Below are positions 19,098 through 26,706 of a DNA stretch of 50,594 nucleotides, piece by piece. The DNA is taken from positions 1 through 50,594 of the forward strand of contig CANKAJ010000019.1 in NCBI GenBank assembly GCA_947479645.1, given 5' to 3'. The DNA comes from Betaproteobacteria bacterium (GTDB lineage: Bacteria; Pseudomonadota; Gammaproteobacteria; Burkholderiales; SG8-39). How positions within the stretch are numbered: the first letter of the stretch is position 1; each line of letters starts with the position of its first letter. The position numbers and the translations under genes were made by a program. Below the pieces are notes generated by a model. The model did not search any database, was not told the DNA's origin, and worked only from the letters and a program-made list of their open reading frames with translations.

Positions 19098-20236
19098 GAC
19101 GCGGACGCCCCCGGATCAAGACTGAGAGGCACTGAAAGCAGCTCCGGCTGTTGCGGCATCGGACCGCCTTCTTCCTGCCTGCGGCGCAGCTGGTACACAT
19201 ACGCAAGCACTTCGGCCACTGCGGTATAGAGTGCCGCCGGAATCTCATCTCCCAAATCGGCATGACGGTACAGCGCACGCGCCAGCGGCGGCGCTTCAAG
19301 CACGGGCACCTTGTGCTCCTCGGCAATCGCCCGGATGCGCGCTGCCAGAAGATGCGCCCCCTTGGCGACCACCCTGGGGGCGCGCATCGTGCCGCCCTGG
19401 TAGGACAACGCCACGGCATAGTGAGTCGGATTGGTGACCACCACGTCCGCCTTGGGAATCTCGGCCATCATGCGGCGGCGTGCCATTTCACGCTGTTGGC
19501 TGCGAATATGCGCCTTGACCTGCGGATCACCTTCGTTCTCCTTGTTCTCCTGGCGAACTTCCTGGCGTGTCATGCGCAATTTGCGCTCGCTCTCCCAGAT
19601 CTGGAATGGAACATCAACGACGACGACCAGGGCCATGCTTGCCGCCATGATCAGAAAGCTCGAACCCACCAGATGCATCATGTGCGTCATGCCCAGATTC
19701 AACGGCTCGGCGGCGAGCGACAGCACTGCACCACTGTTGTGCCACACAACCCAGATGGCAGCTCCACCGACGACCACTGACTTGGCGCTCGCCTTGAGCA
19801 TTTCGATCGCGCCGTTCCATGAAAAGATACGCGCCAGACCTTTGAGCGGGTCAACGCGGCTCCAGTCCGGCATCAGTGGCTTGAAGCTGAACAACCAGCC
19901 ATTCAAAACCAGCGTCGATGCAATCCCTGCCACGATCAGCAAGAACAGCAGCGGAGCAAACGCCAGTAGCATATCGATCGAAAAATCCTTCAAACGCAGC
20001 AGCATCTGGTCCGGATCGAACACCAGCGCACGATCCATTTGCATGCCGTGACGCATCAGATCCGACAGTTTTTCAGTGAGGCCGGCGCCCATGCCCCAGA
20101 GCCCCCCACCTGCGGCAAGCAGTAGCGCCAGGGTTGATAGTTCGCGCGAACGCGCGATCTGCCCGTCCTCCCGCGCCTGTTCGCGTCGGCGTTCGGATGC
20201 TGGCTCCGTGCGCTCCATTCCGGTGTCTTCTGCCAT
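19094..20236 (-). CDS. flhB: Flagellar type III export switch protein FlhB
   Basis: FlhB switches export from rod/hook to filament substrates. Of its 380 residues, the first 215 carry four membrane helices, and the cytoplasmic part contains the self-cleavage motif NPTH (269-272) within DVVVTNPTHYAVALSYQ. The N-terminus (SERRREQAREDGQIARSREL) is the classical FlhB opening. The C-terminal tail past residue 355 is Pro-rich. Ribosome-binding site AAGGA lies upstream. It is the first gene of the flhB-A-F-G-fliA-motCD block; a 383 bp gap separates it from cheZ. Confidence 0.96.
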   Translation of the reverse strand: MAEDTGMERTEPASERRREQAREDGQIARSRELSTLALLLAAGGGLWGMGAGLTEKLSDLMRHGMQMDRALVFDPDQMLLRLKDFSIDMLLAFAPLLFLLIVAGIASTLVLNGWLFSFKPLMPDWSRVDPLKGLARIFSWNGAIEMLKASAKSVVVGGAAIWVVWHNSGAVLSLAAEPLNLGMTHMMHLVGSSFLIMAASMALVVVVDVPFQIWESERKLRMTRQEVRQENKENEGDPQVKAHIRSQQREMARRRMMAEIPKADVVVTNPTHYAVALSYQGGTMRAPRVVAKGAHLLAARIRAIAEEHKVPVLEAPPLARALYRHADLGDEIPAALYTAVAEVLAYVYQLRRRQEEGGPMPQQPELLSVPLSLDPGASAS

Positions 20237-20619
20237 CTTCCGTCCTTAGCTCATTGAAAGGAATTATCAGTTGGCAGCACCCGCCTTGATCAGTTGAACA
20301 GTACCGGTTTTGTTGTGCAATTCACTGCGCTGGGCGAGCGCGCCATCTGTGTGAAGCTGCACAGGGCGGGCTGGTGCCTGGCCATGGCTCATTGCAGGAG
20401 GCAGAATGGACGCTATTGAGCACAAGACCGATCGCAATGGGATCAGTCTTCATTCACCCCGAATCGCCTGATGGGAGGCGGGAACAAAACGACCGTCATG
20501 CCCCCCGCAGCAGCGTCATCACGAAGTGAGCCACAATACCCTATCGGTTGTTGTGGTCAACTGGCAACAATGAGAGAGTTCGGTTCGCTCGTGGTACCAG
20601 CCAGGAATGCAGGGCGTCC
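20237..20619 (-). promoter_or_regulatory. Intergenic region between cheZ and flhB, presumed flhB promoter
   Basis: This 383 bp gap should hold the end of the cheYZ transcript and the flhB promoter. An interrupted inverted repeat at 20424-20450 (AAGAC-C-GATC, 7-base loop, GATC-A-GTCTT) could be a terminator stem but has no T-run. I see no sigma-28 consensus. A 41-codon open frame on the minus strand (20267-20392) has no recognisable product and I do not call it a gene. Confidence 0.4.
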
Positions 20620-21369
20620 CTAAAATCCCAGGCTTTCCAGCAGGTCGTCGACCTGATTCTGATCGGTTACAACATCGCTGCGACCGGCCGGCTTCACCAC
20701 CGGACCATTGAGCAGACCGGTATCCAATTCATTTCGCATTTCGGCAGGTACGAGATCGACCAGCAGGTGCACCAATTGCTCTTCCATGTTGTGAGCCAGC
20801 GCCGTAATCTTTTTTATGACCTGCCCAGTCAGGTCCTGAAAATCCTGGGCCATCATGATTTCAAGGAGCTGTGCGTTGGTCGCCTGGGCCTGCTTGGGGA
20901 CGTCTTCGAGAAAGCCACGCGTTTGCGCCACCAGCATCTTGAATTCATCCACGTTCAACTGCTTGTCGAACAACTTCTGCCACTGTGCGCAAATGCGACT
21001 GGCCTCGTCTCCCAGGCGGTCCTGGATTGGTTGCGCCAGCTCAATCGCGTTCAGTGCGCGCACCGCCGCCTGTTCGGTCATCTTGACGACATAGTCCAGC
21101 CGGTCGCGCGCATCCGGCATCGAAGCCGCCGTTTTTTCCAGCGCTCGATCATAGCCAAGCTCACGCAGCGCATCATGGAGCATGCGAGTCAGATGGCCAA
21201 TGCGACTCATGACTTCGCCTGGCGCATTCACTCCTGACTCGGCGTGCGCCTCCACTTGCGGCTTCGGGGCATGCGCCTTCTCGCGCTGGGCATTGTCGAG
21301 GATGATGCTGTCAAACAGGGCTTCCAGGTCCTCACTATCCTCGGCTGCTGTTGCCATGGTTGCGCTCAT
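20620..21369 (-). CDS. cheZ: Chemotaxis phosphatase CheZ
   Basis: CheZ dephosphorylates CheY-P and so resets the motor signal. The 249 residues form a long helical hairpin with the catalytic motif DFQDLTGQ (176-183, in [18 protein letters not shown]). A C-terminal CheY-docking peptide ([14 protein letters not shown]) follows a flexible linker. The start overlaps the cheY stop by 4 bases, which points to coupled expression in fixed ratio. No cheA, cheW, cheR or cheB is in the window; they must lie elsewhere. Confidence 0.96.
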   Translation of the reverse strand: MSATMATAAEDSEDLEALFDSIILDNAQREKAHAPKPQVEAHAESGVNAPGEVMSRIGHLTRMLHDALRELGYDRALEKTAASMPDARDRLDYVVKMTEQAAVRALNAIELAQPIQDRLGDEASRICAQWQKLFDKQLNVDEFKMLVAQTRGFLEDVPKQAQATNAQLLEIMMAQDFQDLTGQVIKKITALAHNMEEQLVHLLVDLVPAEMRNELDTGLLNGPVVKPAGRSDVVTDQNQVDDLLESLGF

Positions 21370-21767
21370 GATTTGCCCCCACCTTCCATCATCTTGAATA
21401 TCTTGTTGAGCTTTTCATCAAGTGTTGCCGAGGTGAACGGCTTCACCACGTAACCGCTTGCTCCTGCCTTGGCCGCGGCAATGATGTTTTCCTTCTGCGC
21501 CTCCGCCGTGACCATCAGCACCGGCAGTCCCTTCAGGTTCGCATCGGCTCGAATGGTGCGCAACAGGTCAATGCCGGTCATATTGGGCATGTTCCAGTCC
21601 GATATCACGAACTGATATTCGCCACCGCGCAGTTTGCCAAGCGCATCCACTCCATCCTCGGCCTCATCAACGTTGTTGAAACCGAGTTCCTTGAGCAGGT
21701 TGCGAACAATCCTTCGCATCGTTGAAAAATCATCCACCACCAGGAATTTCATATTCGGATTTGCCAT
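21366..21767 (-). CDS. cheY: Chemotaxis response regulator CheY
   Basis: CheY is the diffusible signal that binds the flagellar switch when phosphorylated. The single receiver domain of 133 residues has all the active-site positions: Asp12/Asp13, phosphoacceptor Asp57 ([10 protein letters not shown]), Thr87 and Lys109 (VVKPF). GGAG lies eight bases before the ATG. It pairs with cheZ. The 112 bp between this gene and the HDOD gene, measured from its start at 21767 to the antisense-side neighbour's end at 21941, is about 173 bp and shows no sigma-28 consensus. Confidence 0.97.
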   Translation of the reverse strand: MANPNMKFLVVDDFSTMRRIVRNLLKELGFNNVDEAEDGVDALGKLRGGEYQFVISDWNMPNMTGIDLLRTIRADANLKGLPVLMVTAEAQKENIIAAAKAGASGYVVKPFTSATLDEKLNKIFKMMEGGGKS

Positions 21768-21940
21768 TTATGGCTCCATTTCCATTGCCGTAAGATTTCA
21801 TTTGGCCAGATCCGGGCAAAGCCCCCAAGGCATCAGTCCAGTGTCGGTCCATGCTGCTGTGCCATCTCACGACCCATCGCACAAATTTCCAGCCATGCGC
21901 TGAATATCGTCAATAACCGCCAATTCTTGAACGTGAATGA

Positions 21941-22828
21941 TCACCCCGCTGGAGGCGTCTGCTCCGGCGCTCCCTCAGGTTGGTAGCGGGTCCGTTCAAT
22001 TTCCGCCTGGATTTCCGTCAGCTCTATCCTCTCCAGGACTTCCCGATTTGACATTTTCAGCAATTCCCCGATCGCCGCGTAGTCATCCGGGAGCGCTGGA
22101 TCGTCCCACCCATTGGCGGAATGTCGTGCCAGGTTGACCGCCAGCACGACATTGAGCGCGCGGGGTTGCCTCACTTGCGTCTCGTGCATCAGGGATTGCA
22201 GCAATGCTGGCAGTTTCCACTCTGAAATAAGGGCCAGGTGTAAATCCGTCAATTTGAATCCAAGCACGGCCTTTTGCGCGTCCCCGCTTCGCATGGTCCG
22301 TTCCTGCTGCTGCAACTGAACTAGTCGTAACGCCAGCGGCGGAGCAAAGCACCAGAGCAGCATCTCCGTCATATCATGCAGCGATGCCGCAATCACCACT
22401 TCGTCCGATTCGATGTCACTGCGGATGCCGGCCCAATCACGTGCATACAGTGCCGCACGTCGCGCCCGATTGATAACGCGCAGAAAGCCGGCGAGTGCCT
22501 CCGGAGCATCCGCCAACTTCGACTCGACCGAGGGCAGATCACTGAAATTGCGGAAGAATGGCGATATGCCCATCATCATCAAGGCATGCTCGACCGTGGT
22601 CACTTCAGTCGACTGCCTGGTCCTGCGTCTTTCCTGCAGGAAGCGCAATACCCGCAGGATGAACATCGGGTCACGCAGAACTACCCGTGAAATATCCCGA
22701 CCCACAATACGGCTCTCGTTTTCGCGCAGGTGCGCAAGCTGAACGACAGTCTGGTGAAGGACCGGGATCTCGACAGCGCTCAGAGCCCTTATCCAGCCCT
22801 GCTGGTCTTTGGGAATAACGGCGAACAT
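21941..22828 (-). CDS. HDOD domain signalling protein
   Basis: This is a stand-alone HDOD-type protein; such domains resemble HD phosphohydrolases but usually lack metal-binding residues and act in signalling, often in c-di-GMP or motility pathways. From the ATG at 22828 (AGGTGA five bases upstream, 13 bp past the preceding stop) it has 295 residues. Features are the helical core PVLHQTVVQLAHLRENES, DISRVVLRDPMFILRVLRFL, and a TTVEHALMMMGISPFF segment typical of HDOD. An ASLHDMTEMLLW segment retains His-Asp. No other domain is evident. Its place between motB-MTase and cheY suggests a motility role, but the target is unknown. Confidence 0.8.
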   Translation of the reverse strand: MFAVIPKDQQGWIRALSAVEIPVLHQTVVQLAHLRENESRIVGRDISRVVLRDPMFILRVLRFLQERRRTRQSTEVTTVEHALMMMGISPFFRNFSDLPSVESKLADAPEALAGFLRVINRARRAALYARDWAGIRSDIESDEVVIAASLHDMTEMLLWCFAPPLALRLVQLQQQERTMRSGDAQKAVLGFKLTDLHLALISEWKLPALLQSLMHETQVRQPRALNVVLAVNLARHSANGWDDPALPDDYAAIGELLKMSNREVLERIELTEIQAEIERTRYQPEGAPEQTPPAG

Positions 22829-22841
22829 CAGGTCACCTGCC

Positions 22842-23669
22842 TCACATATGCCATAGCAGCAGCCTCGATCCACCCTGGTCACCGGTCGAAACCGTCATCG
22901 AAGGAGAAACGCCTGGGACATCAAAACTGTTGCTGATGAGCAGACTGCCCGCGCGCATTTCGCGCTTTGCCTTGATCCATAATGCGCCCATGGCGGCCGG
23001 CGAAAGATAAACGTAAACAATATCGCAGCCACCAAGATCAAAGTCCCGAAAATCCCCCCAGCTCACGCGGCAATTGGGCATGCTCAATGCCGTACGCAAC
23101 CGGCTGAACAAAAACGGCATGGGCGCCGCTTCGATGCCATGGAAGTCGCCGCGTGGACGCGCGCGCGCAAGACCGCTGAGCACCCCTCCCAAACCTGATC
23201 CCAGATCAACAAAAGTGAAATTTCGTTCCCGCGGCAACAAATTCAGAATCTCCCGAGCCGCAGCCCGGCTGGACAGAAACAACGGCACGCGCGTGCGAGA
23301 AACACCCCAGTACACCGATGCAAGCAGGCAAAATGCAATCAGCGGATATTGCGAAGGAAGCCCCAGGCCGATCGCCCACAGCAGACCGGGTGCAAACAGC
23401 AGGTGGATGGACATCCACCATCGGTCCATGCCAAGAACGCGCCCCAATAGTGCCGCCAGCCCTCCCTGGAGTGCAGCCCATGGCATGCCGCCTCCCGGAC
23501 CGATTGCCGCCTCCGGAACCTGGGTCAGCACGAGGCCAATCACCAGCAATGCGCCGCATTGTGCCAGCGCCGCCGACAGCAACGGCACGCGCGACGGGTA
23601 CGGCGATTCGCCGCTCGCGGGGGCAGCCGCGTGCTCAGCGCTTGGCAGCGGCAGCATCGCTCTTTCCAT
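22842..23669 (-). CDS. Membrane-anchored class I SAM-dependent methyltransferase
   Basis: The 275-residue protein has about three hydrophobic segments in its first 125 residues (PLLSAALAQCGALLVIGLVL, LFAPGLLWAIGLGLP, LIAFCLLASVYWGV). A Rossmann methyltransferase domain follows, with SAM motif FVDLGSGLGG, acidic residue GIEAAP, and motif IV-like CDIVYVYLSPAAMGALW. The layout resembles FAM173/ATPSCKMT-type membrane lysine methyltransferases, but I can only call the fold. The ATG at 23669 has GAGG six bases upstream; the gene overlaps motB by 35 bases and ends 13 bp before the HDOD gene, so it is co-expressed with the stator. A motor or membrane protein substrate is an inference. Confidence 0.72.
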   Translation of the reverse strand: MERAMLPLPSAEHAAAPASGESPYPSRVPLLSAALAQCGALLVIGLVLTQVPEAAIGPGGGMPWAALQGGLAALLGRVLGMDRWWMSIHLLFAPGLLWAIGLGLPSQYPLIAFCLLASVYWGVSRTRVPLFLSSRAAAREILNLLPRERNFTFVDLGSGLGGVLSGLARARPRGDFHGIEAAPMPFLFSRLRTALSMPNCRVSWGDFRDFDLGGCDIVYVYLSPAAMGALWIKAKREMRAGSLLISNSFDVPGVSPSMTVSTGDQGGSRLLLWHM

Positions 23670-24609
23670 CGACAGCCTCGCTTTTCACATCAACATCGGC
23701 ATTCCCTTCGGCACTCTCGCTTTTGGCTTCGGACTCGATGGTGCCGCCATCCTTGCTCACGGCCTCCTCCGTCTTCTTGTTCATGACAATAATGCTGATA
23801 CGGCGGTTGATCGGGTTCAACGGATTGTCGGCATCAAACAACACTGCCGAGGACAAACCGACCACCCGCAGCACACGATTGTCCAGGAGGCCGCCCGCAA
23901 TCAGTTCGCGCCGCGCAGCATTCGCCCGGTCAGCCGACAACTCCCAGTTGCTGTAGCCCTTGGTCCCACCGGCGTAGGCTTGCGCATCGGTGTGCCCCGA
24001 AATGCCGATGCGCTGTGGAACGTCGTTCAGCCCCTTGCCGATTTCGCGCAGGATTTCGCGGGTATAGGGTTGCAATTGCGAACTGCCACTCGCGAACATT
24101 GGACGATTCTGCTCATCCACGATCTGGATGCGCAACCCCTCCGTGGTGAGATCAAGCAGCATCTGCTTGCGAAACGGCTTGAGTGTTGGATTGGCCTCGA
24201 TTGCACTCTCGATGCGGTCTTGCAGTTCACGCAGCTTCACCCGTTCCTGGCGCACCCGCTCGGCCTCTGCCGCCTTGAGGTTGATGACCTTCTTTTCGGC
24301 CTGGATGGTGCCGTGCATGACCTGACCCGTAGTGCGGGTCAGGTCCTGGCCACCCCCTTTGATCAGGCTGGAACTGTCGCCACTGCCGCTGCCGCCTGAC
24401 AGTGCTACTTTCAGCGGTGTCTGGAAATATTCGGCGATCCCTTTCAAATCCCCGGAGGTAGTCGAACCGAGCAGCCACATGAGAAGAAAAAAGGCCATCA
24501 TCGCCGTGACAAAGTCCGCATAAGCGATCTTCCATGCGCCCCCATGGTGACCGCCCGCGTGTTTTTTTACGCGCTTTATGACGATGGGACGTTGGGAGTC
24601 TTCACTCAT
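23635..24609 (-). CDS. motB: Flagellar motor stator protein MotB
   Basis: MotB anchors the stator to peptidoglycan and carries the proton-binding aspartate. The 324 residues have a basic N-terminus and one membrane helix with YADFVTAMMAFFLLMWLL (Asp32, the same number as in E. coli). A plug/linker region follows, then an OmpA-like domain (about 170-285; ISGHTDAQAYAGGTKGYSNW and SADRANAARRELIAGG). The tail after residue 290 is Lys/Ala/Ser-rich. It lies 24 bp after motA; its 3' end overlaps the methyltransferase gene. Confidence 0.97.
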   Translation of the reverse strand: MSEDSQRPIVIKRVKKHAGGHHGGAWKIAYADFVTAMMAFFLLMWLLGSTTSGDLKGIAEYFQTPLKVALSGGSGSGDSSSLIKGGGQDLTRTTGQVMHGTIQAEKKVINLKAAEAERVRQERVKLRELQDRIESAIEANPTLKPFRKQMLLDLTTEGLRIQIVDEQNRPMFASGSSQLQPYTREILREIGKGLNDVPQRIGISGHTDAQAYAGGTKGYSNWELSADRANAARRELIAGGLLDNRVLRVVGLSSAVLFDADNPLNPINRRISIIVMNKKTEEAVSKDGGTIESEAKSESAEGNADVDVKSEAVDGKSDAAAAKR

Positions 24610-24633
24610 ATTGTCTGCGAGCAGGCAAACGCA

Positions 24634-25494
24634 TCAATGCGACTTGCGTTGCTTGATTTCATCCTCAAGCTCGGAAAATGAGGGCCGTTCAGTCGTATAA
24701 AGTACTTTGCGCCCGAATTCGATTGCCACCTGTGGTGCATAACCATTGAGGCTGGCAAGCAACGTGACCTTTATGCATTGCAGCATCTTGCTCGACTCAG
24801 CAAGTTTGTGTTCAAGCAGTTGTGCCAATGGCCCCACGAAACCATACGAAAGCAAAATGCCAAGGAATGTGCCGACCAGGGCGGCGGCAATCAGCTTGCC
24901 GAGTTCCGCTGGCGGAATACCGACCGATTCCATGGTATGCACCACGCCCATGACGGCAGCCACGATGCCGAATGCCGGCAGCGCATCGGCCATTTTGGCG
25001 ATGGCATTGACGGGAACCTCGCCCTCGGCATGATGCGTCTCGATCTCGTTATCCATGAGATTCTCGATCTCGAATGCATTCATGTTTCCTCCAACCATGA
25101 GACGCAGGTAGTCAGTCAGGAACTCCACGATATGATGATCTGCAATGATTCTGGGATACTTGGTAAAAATCGGACTCTGGTCCGGCTCATCGACATCGCC
25201 CTCAACTGACATCAGGCCTTCCTTGCGCACTTTGGAAAGGATGTCAAAGAGCAGCGAGAGCATTTCGATATAAAGTGCCTTGTTGAATTGCGAGCCTCGC
25301 AACAGGCTCGGAAAGGCTTTTACAGTCGCCTTGATGACCTTGTTCGGATTCGCTACCAGGAACGCCCCGGCGCCCGAACCGAAGATCATCAGCAATTCCA
25401 CCGGTTGCACCAGCGAGCCAAGATGACCACCCGCCATTGCAAATCCCCCGAATACCGCACCCAGTATCACTATGTAGCCAATGACAACCAGCAC
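24634..25494 (-). CDS. motA: Flagellar motor stator protein MotA
   Basis: MotA forms the proton channel with MotB and pushes on FliG. I start it at GTG 25494 (GGGAG about six bases upstream), giving 286 residues beginning MLVVIGYIVILGAVFGGF. With this start the key FliG-contact residues fall at Arg90 and Glu98 (VRKEGLMSVE), the same numbers as in E. coli, which supports the choice over the longer frame to 25539. Four membrane helices and the PAFGIVAAVMGVVHTM proton-channel segment are clear. flhDC lies upstream behind a terminator, so motAB has its own promoter. Confidence 0.96.
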   Translation of the reverse strand: MLVVIGYIVILGAVFGGFAMAGGHLGSLVQPVELLMIFGSGAGAFLVANPNKVIKATVKAFPSLLRGSQFNKALYIEMLSLLFDILSKVRKEGLMSVEGDVDEPDQSPIFTKYPRIIADHHIVEFLTDYLRLMVGGNMNAFEIENLMDNEIETHHAEGEVPVNAIAKMADALPAFGIVAAVMGVVHTMESVGIPPAELGKLIAAALVGTFLGILLSYGFVGPLAQLLEHKLAESSKMLQCIKVTLLASLNGYAPQVAIEFGRKVLYTTERPSFSELEDEIKQRKSH

Positions 25495-25647
25495 AAAATT
25501 CTCCCGGCGCTGACACGCACCGCAAAATTGATTGCCCAAACCCCAAACGGGCCGCTAATGAATCACTCGCCCAAAAGGTAACAGCCGTCGGCCCCTTCCA
25601 AAGCAGGAATAAACGGCGAATTCACCCCGCTATTACGCCCCTGCAAG

Positions 25648-25668
25648 AAAAAGCCCGCCGAAGCGGGC
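25648..25668 (-). terminator. Rho-independent terminator after flhDC
   Basis: Read on the minus strand: GCCCGC-TTCG-GCGGGC followed by TTTTT, a strong six-pair GC stem with a stable TTCG loop and a T-run. It lies between the flhC stop (25707) and motA start (25494) and separates the flhDC operon from motAB. A second hairpin, TGCACCG-GGGA-CGGTGCA (25671-25688), sits between flhC and this stem. Confidence 0.88.
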
Positions 25669-25706
25669 GCTGCACCGGGGACGGTGCAATCATGCAAAGA
25701 CGCTAT

Positions 25707-26249
25707 TCAGGCCGAGGCGACCAGCGCTGCAAAGGAAGGCTTTTTTAATTTGCCGGCGCGCGATGGCGGGCGGCACAATCCGCACACGTAATTCTGGTTC
25801 AGTTCCAGTTTGTGGGTGACAAAATTTCCGCCACAGCGTGTGCATGGCACGGTCTGCAACAGACTCCCAAGAAAGCGCACCAGCGTCCATGCGCGCGTCA
25901 GCGTCAGGATGGGTTCAAGATTGTTGACTTGTACATGCTCAAGATACAGGCGATAAGCCTTGATCAGCGCGTGTACGCCACGCAAATCGGTATGGGCTGT
26001 CAAATAATGATAAATATCGACAAACAAGGACGAGTGGACATTGGGCTGCCAACTCAGAAACCAGTCGGCAGAAAACGGCAGCATGCCTTTGGAAGGAGAC
26101 TTTCCCCTGACTTCCTTGTACAGCTTCAGCAGGCGCTCCCGGCTCAGACTGGTTTCTGATTCCAGCACCTGCAGCCGGGCACCAAGATTGATGAGCTCAA
26201 TGGCAATCTGGATTTCATTGCCCTCAGATACCACGCTTTTGTTTCGCAT
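25707..26249 (-). CDS. flhC: Flagellar master transcriptional regulator FlhC
   Basis: FlhC with FlhD forms the FlhD4C2 activator of early flagellar promoters. The 180-residue protein has helix-rich DNA-binding regions and the zinc site of four cysteines, Cys136/Cys139 and Cys156/Cys159 (VPCTRCGGNF, YVCGLC), matching the spacing in E. coli FlhC. The ATG at 26249 has GGGGGA just upstream; an in-frame TTG at 26267 is less likely. It starts 18 bp after the flhD stop. Confidence 0.96.
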   Translation of the reverse strand: MRNKSVVSEGNEIQIAIELINLGARLQVLESETSLSRERLLKLYKEVRGKSPSKGMLPFSADWFLSWQPNVHSSLFVDIYHYLTAHTDLRGVHALIKAYRLYLEHVQVNNLEPILTLTRAWTLVRFLGSLLQTVPCTRCGGNFVTHKLELNQNYVCGLCRPPSRAGKLKKPSFAALVASA

Positions 26250-26267
26250 AAGTCCCCCACCGATCAA

Positions 26268-26585
26268 TCAGGCCAGTGCTTCAGCAGGTTGACCGGTCAG
26301 CAGGATGGCAGCGTGAGACTGGGGCATCGCACTGTCCTTGCCGTGGCTGGTCAGCAATCCCATGATTAACCGGTCATCGAAGCGCAAGCGGCACAACAAG
26401 ACGTTGGTGCCGGCCATTTTCAGCACTTGCCCGGCAGTAAGACTGTCAAGAATCTCCGCCAGTTGCTCGCTGATCCCAAGGCGATATACTGCCGCGGCTT
26501 TATCCTCGCGAATCATATGCTGCGCGAGCATCAGATAAGTGAGATTAATCTCCTTGATTTCCTTCAGTATTTCGGACGTATCCAT
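26268..26585 (-). CDS. flhD: Flagellar master transcriptional regulator FlhD
   Basis: FlhD is the partner subunit of FlhC. From the ATG at 26585 (GGAGA eight bases upstream) it is 105 residues, beginning MDTSEILKEIKEINLTYLML, then AQHMIREDKAAAVYRLGIS and the FlhD-type helix-turn-helix region. The frame remains open to 26633 but that extension is not FlhD-like. The 121 bp gap upstream, to the end of the REC-GGDEF-EAL gene, must hold the flhDC promoter. Confidence 0.94.
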   Translation of the reverse strand: MDTSEILKEIKEINLTYLMLAQHMIREDKAAAVYRLGISEQLAEILDSLTAGQVLKMAGTNVLLCRLRFDDRLIMGLLTSHGKDSAMPQSHAAILLTGQPAEALA

Positions 26586-26706
26586 TGCGGCTATCTCCGG
26601 TGGGTTCACTTTCGCGCCATCGACTGCAGGCACGACTGCATTGTGACCACTGCACCCGTCGAGATAAATAGGACTTTCTCCGTATTTAAGCGGCTCGCAA
26701 CGCTAA

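Noticed and set aside
20267..20392. Short minus-strand open frame of 41 codons between cheZ and flhB
   Set aside because: No ribosome-binding site and no recognisable product; frame opens just after a stop and length is within chance expectation.
25600..25640. Possible sigma-28 promoter before motA (GCCGTTTA on the minus strand)
   Set aside because: The matching -35 is poor (about 3 of 8 positions) at the required spacing, and it lies on the flhC side of the flhDC terminator's T-run.
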